IMG/VR virus record: IMGVR_UViG_3300021197_001789
Span: 1 to 64,000 of that record
Source of the DNA: a virus
Direction: 5' to 3' (one strand)
DNA length: 64,000 bases
In this document: in pieces, positions 52,361-60,110 of the stretch
How positions within the stretch are numbered: the stretch's first letter is position 1
How the letters are laid out: each line of letters begins with the position of its first letter
Position numbers and translations under genes: made by a program
The notes under the pieces: generated by a model
Told to the model about the DNA's origin: nothing
The model's database searches: none
Seen by the model: the letters and a program-made list of their open reading frames with translations, nothing else

Positions 52361-52645
52361 ATGGCGCAACAGATTGGAGAGGATACAAAAGTAACATTAG
52401 ACCTAAAAACAATAGGGATGGGTGCAGCTGGGTTAGGGTCGTTAATAGCGATGTGGTTTGCGTTACAAGCAGATATAGCTGAGGCAAAAGAGCTACCTAT
52501 TCCTCCTGATCCAGAGATTACACGTATGGAGTTTGATATGAAGGATCAGCTTGTGCGTCAAACAATTATGACCACACAAGAAGATGTTATCGAAATAAAA
52601 GAAGATTTAAAAAATATAGAACGAAAAATAGACGAATTAAAATGA
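52361..52645 (+). CDS. Single-TM coiled-coil protein, spanin-like candidate (94 aa)
   Basis: N-terminal polar stretch, one span (LKTIGMGAAGLGSLIAMWFA, residues ~15-34), then a periplasmic-type acidic/helical tail with coiled-coil end (VIEIKEDLKNIERKIDELK). This topology (N-in, single TM, periplasmic coiled coil) matches inner-membrane spanins or antiholins. Similar short proteins occur in marine phage lysis regions. The exact role is uncertain. Confidence 0.6.
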   Translation: MAQQIGEDTKVTLDLKTIGMGAAGLGSLIAMWFALQADIAEAKELPIPPDPEITRMEFDMKDQLVRQTIMTTQEDVIEIKEDLKNIERKIDELK

Positions 52646-52651
52646 TGAAAG

Positions 52652-53017
52652 ATGAAAACAATATTTGCAGCTGTTGCTTCCTTTGCGCTATTCTCGGCGG
52701 TTGTATTGGTGGATACTCCAATAATTGCTGACGTACCAGACTCAGGAATATGTGTAGTTGAGTTTAATGCTAGCTTTAACGCGTCTAATAGTGTCGATTG
52801 GCTCGACGATCTTAGCGACTGTAAAGGTAAGAGGGTTGATATTGTTGCTGCCCCAGATATGCAAAAAGAACATAAGATAGTTGTTGTCCCAACCATTATT
52901 ATATTTAACGACAAAGAGGAAGTAAAGCGATTTCAAGCCAACATCATGATGCAGCTAGATGCTAGCAAAAATGATGTACAAGAGGCGGTTGATGAAATCA
53001 TAATGAGCGCATTCTAA
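52652..53017 (+). CDS. Secreted thioredoxin-like protein lacking CxxC (121 aa)
   Basis: The N-terminus is signal-like (MKTIFAAVASFALFSAVVLV). The body follows a thioredoxin pattern: CVVEFNASFNASNSVDW where the active site CxxC would be, and IVVVPTIIIFNDKEEVKRF with the cis-proline strand. The redox cysteines are absent (ASFNAS replaces xCxxC), so it is probably a non-redox binding domain acting in the periplasm. Neighbours suggest a lysis or surface role. Overlaps the next gene at one base (TAATG). Confidence 0.6.
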   Translation: MKTIFAAVASFALFSAVVLVDTPIIADVPDSGICVVEFNASFNASNSVDWLDDLSDCKGKRVDIVAAPDMQKEHKIVVVPTIIIFNDKEEVKRFQANIMMQLDASKNDVQEAVDEIIMSAF

Positions 53018-53316
53018 TGAAAGTTTGTAAAAAGGGGTGCAAAGTAATGAAAAAAGGGGGTAAGACCCCTGCATGGACACGTAAGGAGGGTAAGGATCCT
53101 AAAGGCGGGTTGAACCGAAAAGGCGTAGCATCTTACCGCAGGGCTAACCCAGGCAGCAAACTTAAGATGGCGGTTACTGGTAAAGTAAAGCGCGGATCTA
53201 AATCCGCCAAAAGGCGTAAATCATTTTGCGCACGCATGAGTGGCGTTAAAGGCCCAATGAAAAGAAAAGGTAAACCAACACGTAAAGCACTAGCACTTAG
53301 AAAGTGGAAGTGTTAA
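53017..53316 (+). CDS. DUF6321-like basic phage protein (99 aa)
   Basis: Very basic, with a conserved organisation: PAWTRKEGKDPKGGLNRKG, AVTGKVKRGSK, RRKSFCARMSGVKGPMKRK, and the closing RKALALRKWKC. This order matches a small conserved phage protein of unknown function (DUF6321 as I recall). The fixed cysteines near the middle and end could form a metal or disulfide site. It probably binds nucleic acid. It lies at the end of the lysis cassette before the Hsp20 gene. Confidence 0.75.
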   Translation: MKVCKKGCKVMKKGGKTPAWTRKEGKDPKGGLNRKGVASYRRANPGSKLKMAVTGKVKRGSKSAKRRKSFCARMSGVKGPMKRKGKPTRKALALRKWKC

Positions 53317-53326
53317 ATTAGGCATA

Positions 53327-53383
53327 ATATTTGCATGTCTGTAGGTGACTTTAGGGCACCAACCTTACTTTTAACCGTCACCT
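53327..53383 (+). promoter_or_regulatory. Promoter-like box and hairpin leader of the Hsp20 gene
   Basis: AATATTTG near 53327-53334 is one mismatch from the TAnnTTTG box. The leader before the ATG at 53406 contains inverted arms AGGTGAC (53343-53349) and GTCACCT (53377-53383) with a 27-base loop, and near-repeated TTAGGG/TTAGGGG. A leader hairpin before a heat-shock gene could be a thermosensor or translational control, but that is speculative. Confidence 0.4.
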
Positions 53384-53405
53384 TAGGGGACACAAACATA
53401 ATAAT

Positions 53406-53831
53406 ATGACACACTTACTATTTAAGGACATGCAGCGCAGTCCATTTGACATTCTTGTAAAGAATTTTTTTGACAATGAGTCAACTTTTGACAAACCTAC
53501 ACGACAGGTTGTCACACATCCAATAGACGTTTACGAAACTAAAGAAGGGCTAACCTTTGAGGTAGCTTGTACAGGTCTGGATAAAAACGATGTAGATATA
53601 AATGTAGAGGGAGATACCTTAAGGGTATCACACGAAACTGAAACTAAAGAATCAGACGGGCTACACCACACATATCATTCAGGCATAAGGCGTAGCAGCT
53701 TTAATCTAGGCTGGAGGATATCACGGAGATTTGATCTCACCAATATAAAGGCGGAAATGAAGAACGGACTGCTTACGCTGTCCGTTCCGTACTCCGAAGA
53801 ATCTAAACCCAAATCAATTAAGATAAAATAA
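53406..53831 (+). CDS. Small heat shock protein Hsp20 (141 aa)
   Basis: Holdase chaperone that keeps proteins from aggregating. The alpha-crystallin domain is plain: HPIDVYETKEGLTFEVACT (residues ~37-55), GLDKNDVDINVEGDTLRVS, a loop, RRFDLTNIKAEMKNGLLTL and the conserved NGLLTLSVP. The C-terminal tail ends KSIKIK, the IxI motif that docks to neighbouring subunits. Length is normal. Cyanophages also carry hsp20 genes, probably to protect virion proteins. Its end overlaps a convergent gene by 14 bases. Confidence 0.88.
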   Translation: MTHLLFKDMQRSPFDILVKNFFDNESTFDKPTRQVVTHPIDVYETKEGLTFEVACTGLDKNDVDINVEGDTLRVSHETETKESDGLHHTYHSGIRRSSFNLGWRISRRFDLTNIKAEMKNGLLTLSVPYSEESKPKSIKIK

Positions 53832-54225
53832 GCTCTGGGTTGGTGCTCTCTAAGTCTTTCTTTTCTTTTCTCAAATACTTAAGTCTTTTTTCTAAACTCT
53901 CTATCTCCTTAGCAGCTGTCTTTATGCCTACATGTCTTATCTCGTGATAAGTCTTTGAATCCGCTATGCTCTCAGCTGTTTTATATGCTTTGATATAGCC
54001 TCCCCAGTGTTTAAGGTTATCTTCATGCTTAGATCTATAGTAACTTATTGTACTCCTGTCTACACCTAAAGCAGAGGCGATAGGTAATTGTGAGAAGTAT
54101 TTGTTTAAAGCCATAGCTGTTGCTGCCCTTGCTTGAGCATATATGGTTTCTCTTGATTTTTTACGTGATAGATCTAGAGCGCTATACGTCTCAGATATTA
54201 TCTCTTCAACTAAATATTCTTTCAT
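53818..54225 (-). CDS. DnaA-domain-IV-like HTH protein (135 aa)
   Basis: Residues ~25-75 (KSRETIYAQARAATAMALNK, then LPIASALGVDRSTISYYRSK) form a helix-turn-helix with the arrangement of the DnaA C-terminal DNA-binding domain: an arginine-alanine-rich helix, then 'xIAxALGxxRSTISY'. No ATPase region is present. The last ~50 residues are a coiled coil (AAKEIESLEKRLKYLRKEK). It could bind a phage origin or operator as a dimer. It is the last gene of the leftward block and converges with Hsp20. Confidence 0.6.
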   Translation of the reverse strand: MKEYLVEEIISETYSALDLSRKKSRETIYAQARAATAMALNKYFSQLPIASALGVDRSTISYYRSKHEDNLKHWGGYIKAYKTAESIADSKTYHEIRHVGIKTAAKEIESLEKRLKYLRKEKKDLESTNPELILS

Positions 54226-54277
54226 TTTATTTTATTTATGTAATATAATTTCATTATCCAACACTGGTCCAGCCTTT

Positions 54278-56170
54278 TCATCGTACAGGGCAGGCACCAG
54301 AATCACAGTCAGCAATCTCCACATCCTCCATCTTTATGTCCTGCAGGGATGTAATAGGTGTGCACCGCTTCTTCATACTCTTGTAAGTTTTCTTATCTAT
54401 TTCCTCTAGTGGGGCTTGATCAAATCCATGATCGTTATGCAACAAGAATGATACGGACTTAACATTTTCGTAATTCTCTTTTAGCCACGCCTTAATTGAA
54501 TCCAATTCATCCTTCTTATAGTAAACCGTCACCGACACGGAGTTATCGCTCCATTCCTTCTGTAAACGCTTTATAACCTCTAATTGATCCACTGCTGACA
54601 TGTCGCCCGCAAACATAGTTCCTTTAGGGAAGCTGCATGGGAAGCTTACAACTACAGTTGAATGATCCTCAGTACCATCAAAGTTTCTTACATACTCTAT
54701 GTCAAACCCACTGTTTCTGCACACGTTGACCAGTTCGCTATCTGCAGACATTCTAATTCTCCTAATGTAATATTCGGAGTATCCAGGGTGTGCTCCAGGT
54801 GTAACGCCAGCAAGTAGACTGAGCGTTCCAGAGGGTTTGACTGTAGTAAGTTTAATAGATGTGGGTAATCCTGTAGATCTGGAGTATTCTTTGTCATATT
54901 CACGAAGGTAAATATAGCAATTTTCTAGCCAACTTCTTTGCTCCTCTGTTGCCTGCAAATACCCAGTTACTCCGATCCCCATCCTCATGTTCTTATGAAC
55001 AATCTCCTCTGTTTCCTTGACCGAACACTTAATAGCAAGACTATGCTTGTTAATACGGTACAGATATTTAGCAACCTTTTTTAGTTCAACCTCTGATTCA
55101 ATGTTAGGTAGGTAAATCTCTGCTAGACAGCATGTTTCGTATGGCGCTAACGATTGTTCAGCACATGGATTATAACCCATCACATCTGGATCAGGGTATT
55201 CTGTTTCGCCCGTTCTTCCCATACGTCTAGAGGACTCAAGGTTAATCAAACCGTACGGCTCACCGTTTCCTTTGTACCCCTCCCAAAACTCATCAGGAAG
55301 ATCTGCCACATCGTCACACACAACAGAGTTATTTGACATAGCTCTCCAGTTAGGTATACCGCCTAAGTCCCAACGCTTAGCACGTAGGTACTCAAGGTCA
55401 TCGTGATCCCCTAGTGCTATCTGTGCGGATCTGCGTACATTACCAGCCACTACAATCTTACCAATGATGTTCATAACATCCAGACAATCAACGGGTTTCA
55501 GCCTTTTATTAAAGCGTTTGTTTAAGATAGAGTTGATTTCTTGCATACCCCATATTAGATCTTGACTACCTGAGGCGGTTCCTCCAAATCCTTTTATAGG
55601 TGAGCCTGCTGGCCTTATAAGGTGTGTAGCGTATGTAAACCCCTCACCTGTAACAAAGCTTGCTTCAAGCACACGGCGTAAGAGCTCTGTCCACCCTTCA
55701 CGCGAGTCAGGTACAATAAAGTCAGCACCGTTATCGTTAACATTTTCTATGTCAACACGACTCTTTATCTTAGGTAGCTGATATACATGCTCTCTCTGTA
55801 TGTTGTATCCGACACCACTTCCAAGCATAAGCATCTCAAATGCCCATGTAAACGGACGGATAGGATCGTCTACTACGGTAAACGCACAATTCTGTAAAGA
55901 AGGGAGACCTAGTTTATCTACCGTCTTTGTTCCTAACTGCCATAAAAACCTACCAGCCACCGTACCCTTCAGGTTCATCATGAAGTTTTTGATCTCCTTT
56001 TGATTGGATGTATTGAAGTTACAACCTAGCTGATCGTTGCACGCATTTATTACGCGGTCCACTGTATCTTCCCACTCTTCCGTTCCCCCTTCTATTGGGC
56101 GTGAGTATGTTCTTTTATAGGTTGCGTATCCCACCTCACCCCAAGGGGTGTTAGTTGTTTTGTCGTTCAT
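54278..56170 (-). CDS. nrdJ: Adenosylcobalamin-dependent ribonucleotide reductase (class II) (630 aa)
   Basis: Makes deoxyribonucleotides for phage DNA synthesis and needs B12 instead of iron or oxygen. Recognisable are LPSLQNCAFTVVDDPIRPFTW (N-terminal half), SGVGYNIQREH, the active-site stretch GYNPCAEQSLAPYETCCLAE (around residues 330-350, Cys and Glu of the NPCAE motif), and TVKPSGTLSLLAGVTPGAHP (substrate/cobalamin loop). The C-terminal ADCDSGACPVR carries a redox cysteine pair. It fits the monomeric RTPR-type NrdJ. Met26 is chosen as the start because the longer frame would overlap the neighbour. Confidence 0.85.
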   Translation of the reverse strand: MNDKTTNTPWGEVGYATYKRTYSRPIEGGTEEWEDTVDRVINACNDQLGCNFNTSNQKEIKNFMMNLKGTVAGRFLWQLGTKTVDKLGLPSLQNCAFTVVDDPIRPFTWAFEMLMLGSGVGYNIQREHVYQLPKIKSRVDIENVNDNGADFIVPDSREGWTELLRRVLEASFVTGEGFTYATHLIRPAGSPIKGFGGTASGSQDLIWGMQEINSILNKRFNKRLKPVDCLDVMNIIGKIVVAGNVRRSAQIALGDHDDLEYLRAKRWDLGGIPNWRAMSNNSVVCDDVADLPDEFWEGYKGNGEPYGLINLESSRRMGRTGETEYPDPDVMGYNPCAEQSLAPYETCCLAEIYLPNIESEVELKKVAKYLYRINKHSLAIKCSVKETEEIVHKNMRMGIGVTGYLQATEEQRSWLENCYIYLREYDKEYSRSTGLPTSIKLTTVKPSGTLSLLAGVTPGAHPGYSEYYIRRIRMSADSELVNVCRNSGFDIEYVRNFDGTEDHSTVVVSFPCSFPKGTMFAGDMSAVDQLEVIKRLQKEWSDNSVSVTVYYKKDELDSIKAWLKENYENVKSVSFLLHNDHGFDQAPLEEIDKKTYKSMKKRCTPITSLQDIKMEDVEIADCDSGACPVR

Positions 56171-56201
56171 TTTTGTTAAAATTTTTGTTAGAAAAGGGCT
56201 A

Positions 56202-56717
56202 CTAAGATAGCTCAATTTTCTTCCGTGTAAGATCCTGTGGATCAATATAAGTACCTAAATATTCTATCACTTTATAGCTCTTTAACTCCTGTAAATCATG
56301 TAGAGCCAACATGGTTATTTTATCTTTTCTATTTCTTCTCTGATATATCCTTCGGTAAGCATCTTGTTTATTTGAAACGTAGTTTTCAAACTCTACATTC
56401 TTTAAACACCACTGAAGCAGTTCCTTACGTTCAACACGTATATAACCGCCTACCTCTGGCATCTCAAAAGCTATCCACTTTGCAGCACCTAATATCCATC
56501 CAGGCTTACCGTGCACGTTACGCAGTTCCACCCATATCTCATCGGGGAGGTTGTTACCTTTTACATCCACCCCATCGGCACCATGCCAAAAGTCTACGTG
56601 AAGGTGTATGTCCTCATCTCTTGATGACTTCCTAGCATCTAAACAAGCTCTGTCATATCTGGTCGCGGAAACACCGCCATCCTTCCAGGATTGCTTACGT
56701 CTTTCTTTATTCACCAT
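56202..56717 (-). CDS. PD-(D/E)XK-like nuclease candidate (171 aa)
   Basis: Contains DFWHGADGVDVKGN, then EIWVELRNVHGKPGWILGA and a helical C-terminus. The D...VDVKG and E-I-W-V-E-L strands resemble the core of PD-(D/E)XK nucleases (acidic residue, then (D/E)xK). A basic N-terminus (NKERRKQSWKDGG) and tail (DAYRRIYQRRNRKDK) could bind DNA. It lies between the RNR and endonuclease I genes, so DNA processing is plausible. Catalytic spacing is not certain. Confidence 0.5.
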   Translation of the reverse strand: MVNKERRKQSWKDGGVSATRYDRACLDARKSSRDEDIHLHVDFWHGADGVDVKGNNLPDEIWVELRNVHGKPGWILGAAKWIAFEMPEVGGYIRVERKELLQWCLKNVEFENYVSNKQDAYRRIYQRRNRKDKITMLALHDLQELKSYKVIEYLGTYIDPQDLTRKKIELS

Positions 56718-56720
56718 AAC

Positions 56721-56939
56721 CTAAAGTTGTTCGTTGTACTCCTTAGCAACCTCTCTGATAAGATCTAACTCAATATTCATGGACTGCCTCAGTACAAATA
56801 TTGCTTTGTTTATCTCATCGAGATTGTTAATCGGTCCTCCTTCTTCGGTATGCATGAACTCATCATAATAAGCGGCCACATACTCGTGCATGCGTGCACA
56901 AGCACTATAATACGTCTCGCTTAGTCCAGTCTGATTCAT
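56721..56939 (-). CDS. Hypothetical helical protein (72 aa)
   Basis: A 72-residue protein with two helices (ETYYSACARMHEYVAAYYDE; NLDEINKAIFVLRQSMNIE). It overlaps the endonuclease gene by 35 bases and lies three bases before the nuclease-like gene, so it belongs to the same operon. I do not recognise it. Confidence 0.55.
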   Translation of the reverse strand: MNQTGLSETYYSACARMHEYVAAYYDEFMHTEEGGPINNLDEINKAIFVLRQSMNIELDLIREVAKEYNEQL

Positions 56940-57399
56940 CGTTGATAGATTTTAATATTTCGGCAACCGCTTGGTCAACCTGTTGTTTGTTTTTTGCTAG
57001 GTATACATCATACCCAAGATTATTGTCTATTATGTGTTTTAAAAATAATTTCCACCTCATAGGAAAATCATGATGAGACGGTAAATAACCTTTAGTTTCT
57101 ATAATCCATTTATGGTCGTTACCCACAAAATCCTTATTAGTCTTCCCCACAAAGTCTGGAGTGTATCGAATCGGTTGCTGAACCGAATTGCTACGATCAG
57201 ACATATGTTTCTTCTTTGAGGTCATCTTAAAATATTTATGCTTAAATCTAAAAGACTCCATAAGAGTAAACTGTGTTTCTTCATAGGTAAATTTTATGCC
57301 TGCTTCACGAAGCTTGTCTGAACAATACTTCTCTATAGAGGACTTAAACTTCCCTAATGATTTTTTTTTGGGTGCTTGTTTACGTTTATTCCTTTTCAT
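56905..57399 (-). CDS. Endonuclease I-like Holliday junction resolvase (164 aa)
   Basis: Resolves branched phage DNA. A basic N-terminus (MKRNKRKQAPKKKSLGKFK) precedes IEKYCSDKLREAGIKFTYEE, then RYTPDFVGKTNKDFVG and WIIETKGYLPSHHDFPMRW. The Asp of the PDF motif and the ExK in IIETKG are the metal-binding residues of T7 endonuclease I, where 'Y..PDF.....IExKG' is also found. Length 164 is close to the family's ~150. It is next to the helicase gene. Confidence 0.8.
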   Translation of the reverse strand: MKRNKRKQAPKKKSLGKFKSSIEKYCSDKLREAGIKFTYEETQFTLMESFRFKHKYFKMTSKKKHMSDRSNSVQQPIRYTPDFVGKTNKDFVGNDHKWIIETKGYLPSHHDFPMRWKLFLKHIIDNNLGYDVYLAKNKQQVDQAVAEILKSINDESDWTKRDVL

Positions 57400-57443
57400 T
57401 GTGAGGGCAAGTTACACTCAATATTGCTTCCCTTCCAAACTAA

Positions 57444-59243
57444 TTATAATAATATTTCAGAGAAATTTATTGCCTCTTGCTTATCGCCTTGGAAATGAAT
57501 AGGTTGGAATAATGACTCCCTCGTGTCCCAGGAATTAAATCCTGTGTGTGATAGGTTCATATGTAGTTTATATGGCTGGTCTAAAGGCGTTGGTTGACCG
57601 CCTGTCTCTACTTCTCTGACTTTCCTAACGTGGAACTCACTGAGTTTACGTATGTTATGGTCAGGTGCTTGAACCTTTCGGTGAATAGTGATGAAGCAAT
57701 CCGCTCTGTTTACGAACTTTCCGCCACCCTCTGTATCCTCAGCATATGGAGCAACGGGTAAACCATCATCACCTTTACGTCTTTGAGCCTCTGTAACGGC
57801 ATGCATATTTAACCATACTGCTACGTTGTTTGCCGTAGAGAACGTTAAGAACTCACTGGCTGCCTCGTAGTGGTAGTCATGTACCCCTATATTACTGCCC
57901 TTCATATCTAGCTTCAGGCTGTTGTATGGGTCTACGAAAATAGCATCTACATGTTGCTGCCTCATGACCTTCTCCATAAAGACTATGATGTCGCTGTAAC
58001 TATAAACCTGATTATTATTGATGATAGTGAAGTGTTCTTGTACCCACTTATAGGCCTGTCTGCGTTGTGCATACGTCATGTCGGCAACCTTACGATCAGA
58101 CGCAAATTGCATGAGCTGCATCTTTACCGAGGCAGTCCTATTCTCTGATGAGTATATAACCCACTTCCACTTGTGCCGTATAACTGAGTTAGCTATTAGG
58201 TACAATGCTGTTGTAGTTTTACCTACGTTACTGTGTCCGTTCATGATGACAAACTCCTTCTTGTATCTGAAATACTCGTCTAACTGCGTGTCACCTGTAT
58301 CCAATCCTATCTCAATCTTACCTTGAGAGAAGTCGTCTATCCATCTAAAGTCCTCATCGTCAGAGGATATGAATGACATATCACCATCGTTAATAAGCAT
58401 CTCACGCTTAGCTTGTTTCTCCTCATCTATAATCTCTCGTATAGGTGCGTCCTTACCTACCTGGATCATATCAACGATAGTAGCCTTAGCTTGTTCGTCA
58501 GAATCTATATCTCTCTTAGATATCTCACGGAACAATATGCGAACCGCCTCCTCTTCCTCCATTCTTCCTGCGGATATATACCCACCACATAAACGTGCAG
58601 CTTTTACTAAAGCTCTGTGCTTGTCCCCATCCTCAGCTGACCTTATAATACGTGCAGCTAAGTTTAGCTTCATATAGTCCGTGTAGTCGTATGCTTCGTT
58701 AGTCGGTGTCTGCGCCTCAGCGTGTTCGCTAGAGAATGCCCCAAACTTCTTCCACTCATCCTTGATTATTATGTCAGGATCGTGTGACTCAAAGCATGCT
58801 CGTGATTCGTTTACACCCGACTCATCCACCTCTAGGGTGTACTGTTTGTCAAAGTATGTTATTAGCGCACGAAAATGATCTCTGTGCCTCTCAGGGTTGG
58901 TTATCTGAACAAGCGCCTTAATACCATCCCCACTCGGTGAGACCCAGCAAGAATGTACATAGTCATCCGTAGCCAGAGCCGTCTTCGTTGCCTCAACATC
59001 AACGTGATCGAAGTCCAGAACAATAAATCCTGAATGTTCAAATAGAGCGTCATCAGCCCTTGACGAAAATTCACCACTGAAGCATACCACAGGTAGCCTC
59101 CTCTTCTTGTCCTTGTCTCCCTCACGTACTTGCGCTATGAGAGAACCAGACTTCCCCGACTGTATCCTCGTCAAGGCTGTCTCTATCTGTATGTGATGCG
59201 GTGCCTCCTTCTCGAATACGTTTTTGAATATCGTTACTTTCAT
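57444..59243 (-). CDS. Primase-helicase with BT4734/VirE-type N-terminus (599 aa)
   Basis: Replication enzyme. The N-terminus (VTIFKNVFEKEAPHHIQIET, then RLPVVCFSGEFSSRADD and SGFIVLDFDHVDVEATK) matches the BT4734-like VirE_N domain of Bacteroidetes replication proteins. A long middle linker follows, then a RecA-like helicase with Walker A GHSNVGKTT (~residue 335), a sensor-like YSSENRTASVKM, Walker B DAIFVDPYNSL, and the C-terminal VNRADCFITIHRK. The start ATG at 59243 overlaps the previous gene by 122 bases; the ATG at 59255 is also possible. Confidence 0.8.
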   Translation of the reverse strand: MKVTIFKNVFEKEAPHHIQIETALTRIQSGKSGSLIAQVREGDKDKKRRLPVVCFSGEFSSRADDALFEHSGFIVLDFDHVDVEATKTALATDDYVHSCWVSPSGDGIKALVQITNPERHRDHFRALITYFDKQYTLEVDESGVNESRACFESHDPDIIIKDEWKKFGAFSSEHAEAQTPTNEAYDYTDYMKLNLAARIIRSAEDGDKHRALVKAARLCGGYISAGRMEEEEAVRILFREISKRDIDSDEQAKATIVDMIQVGKDAPIREIIDEEKQAKREMLINDGDMSFISSDDEDFRWIDDFSQGKIEIGLDTGDTQLDEYFRYKKEFVIMNGHSNVGKTTTALYLIANSVIRHKWKWVIYSSENRTASVKMQLMQFASDRKVADMTYAQRRQAYKWVQEHFTIINNNQVYSYSDIIVFMEKVMRQQHVDAIFVDPYNSLKLDMKGSNIGVHDYHYEAASEFLTFSTANNVAVWLNMHAVTEAQRRKGDDGLPVAPYAEDTEGGGKFVNRADCFITIHRKVQAPDHNIRKLSEFHVRKVREVETGGQPTPLDQPYKLHMNLSHTGFNSWDTRESLFQPIHFQGDKQEAINFSEILL

Positions 59244-59496
59244 TTTCTTTTGCAATGATTAGCAGGATTATATACCCTGCGATGTCTATTAATGTGTCTT
59301 CTGTGTCTTCAACTAAACCTGCGTTAGCTATTCTTTTTAGCTTATCGTCAAGTCTAATCTTTATGCCTGACGATGCATTAGCGGAAGAAAAAACGCCCAG
59401 AGGACTCAAAGCTGAGTCCCCATAGGCGTCGTTCTTTCTAACTAACAGATCTTCAAGCTGACGACATTTTAATTTTATGTTGTCTTTTGTGTTCAT
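59122..59496 (-). CDS. DUF1599/Nmad1-like nucleotide protein (124 aa)
   Basis: The first ~85 residues (CRQLEDLLVRKNDAYGDSA ... GIKIRLDDKLKRIANAGLV ... EDTLIDIAGYIILLIIAKE) match a helical NTP-pyrophosphohydrolase-like pattern known as DUF1599/Nmad1: R-K-N-x-x-Y-G-D-S, R-x-x-D-K-L-x-R and ED-T-x-x-D-x-A-x-Y. The acidic residues bind metal in MazG-type enzymes. The last ~40 residues are an extension read over the primase-helicase start, an unusually long overlap. A role in the nucleotide pool or modified bases is inferred. Confidence 0.65.
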   Translation of the reverse strand: MNTKDNIKLKCRQLEDLLVRKNDAYGDSALSPLGVFSSANASSGIKIRLDDKLKRIANAGLVEDTEDTLIDIAGYIILLIIAKENESNDIQKRIREGGTASHTDRDSLDEDTVGEVWFSHSAST

Positions 59497-59716
59497 TTAT
59501 TGTTAGGTTTGAATGTGTTAACTCCTTAACCTCTAATATCTCACGTAGTATAAGCTCTTTATTTTTAGCCTTCTTTCCGAAGATTTTATTTTGCATGTTT
59601 TCTATAGCTTTTTTACTGTAGCGCATGATATCAGCGGGGGTGTCAAACACTGTAACTATCCACATATCGCGCTCGTGTACACGTTTAGATTTTTTAAACG
59701 CGACACGAACACGCAT
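59453..59716 (-). CDS. Hypothetical basic protein (87 aa)
   Basis: Starts MRVRVAFKKSKRVHERDMW (the internal ATG at 59716 avoids the overlap with the SSB-like gene) and has a helical middle (YSKKAIENMQNKIFGKKAK) and a basic tail. Its end overlaps the next gene by 44 bases. Nucleic-acid binding is possible from charge. No family recognised. Confidence 0.55.
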   Translation of the reverse strand: MRVRVAFKKSKRVHERDMWIVTVFDTPADIMRYSKKAIENMQNKIFGKKAKNKELILREILEVKELTHSNLTINEHKRQHKIKMSSA

Positions 59717-59735
59717 GTATTTAATTAAGGGTTTA

Positions 59736-60038
59736 TTAGAATGGCATGTCATCTGCTACAGCTTCTGCCTTAGCAGCTTTCTCAGCACGTTTAGTTTTAG
59801 CAGCCTCACTATTCGGGTCGAAAACCGAGCAGCATGGCTTACCATTCTTAGACATAAATAACTTCACATAAACGTTACCACCCTGCCCTTCGGCATTGCG
59901 CGTTGTTGCAAATTTATCAATCATCTCCTTTAGTTCGCTGTCTTTAAATTTAACAGACCAACTAGAAAGGTTTTCCTCGTAGTAACGAGGCTCTTCGCAG
60001 TACCCAACGAGTACTGAATCATAACTTTGTTCACTCAT
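59736..60038 (-). CDS. SSB-like protein with acidic DDMPF tail (100 aa)
   Basis: Probably coats single-stranded DNA. The body is small and beta-rich (SYDSVLVGYCEEPRYYEEN, NVYVKLFMSKNGKPCCSVF) and the C-terminus ends AVADDMPF. The final DDMPF closely resembles the DDIPF tip of bacterial SSB, which recruits helicase, RecO and other partners. It is much smaller than SSB and lies beside annealing and exonuclease genes, so a phage-specific ssDNA protein is likely. The promoter TACTTTTG sits four bases before its ATG. Confidence 0.6.
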   Translation of the reverse strand: MSEQSYDSVLVGYCEEPRYYEENLSSWSVKFKDSELKEMIDKFATTRNAEGQGGNVYVKLFMSKNGKPCCSVFDPNSEAAKTKRAEKAAKAEAVADDMPF

Positions 60039-60042
60039 GATA

Positions 60043-60050
60043 CAAAAGTA
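60043..60050 (-). promoter_or_regulatory. Leftward promoter TACTTTTG, leaderless spacing
   Basis: The minus strand reads TACTTTTG (TAnnTTTG) with the ATG of the SSB-like gene four bases after the final G. Confidence 0.5.
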
Positions 60051-60110
60051 TTAATTATTAAAAAATGTAGTGCGTAGATTATTAGTAGGTTCCACGCAAC
60101 CTTCAATATT

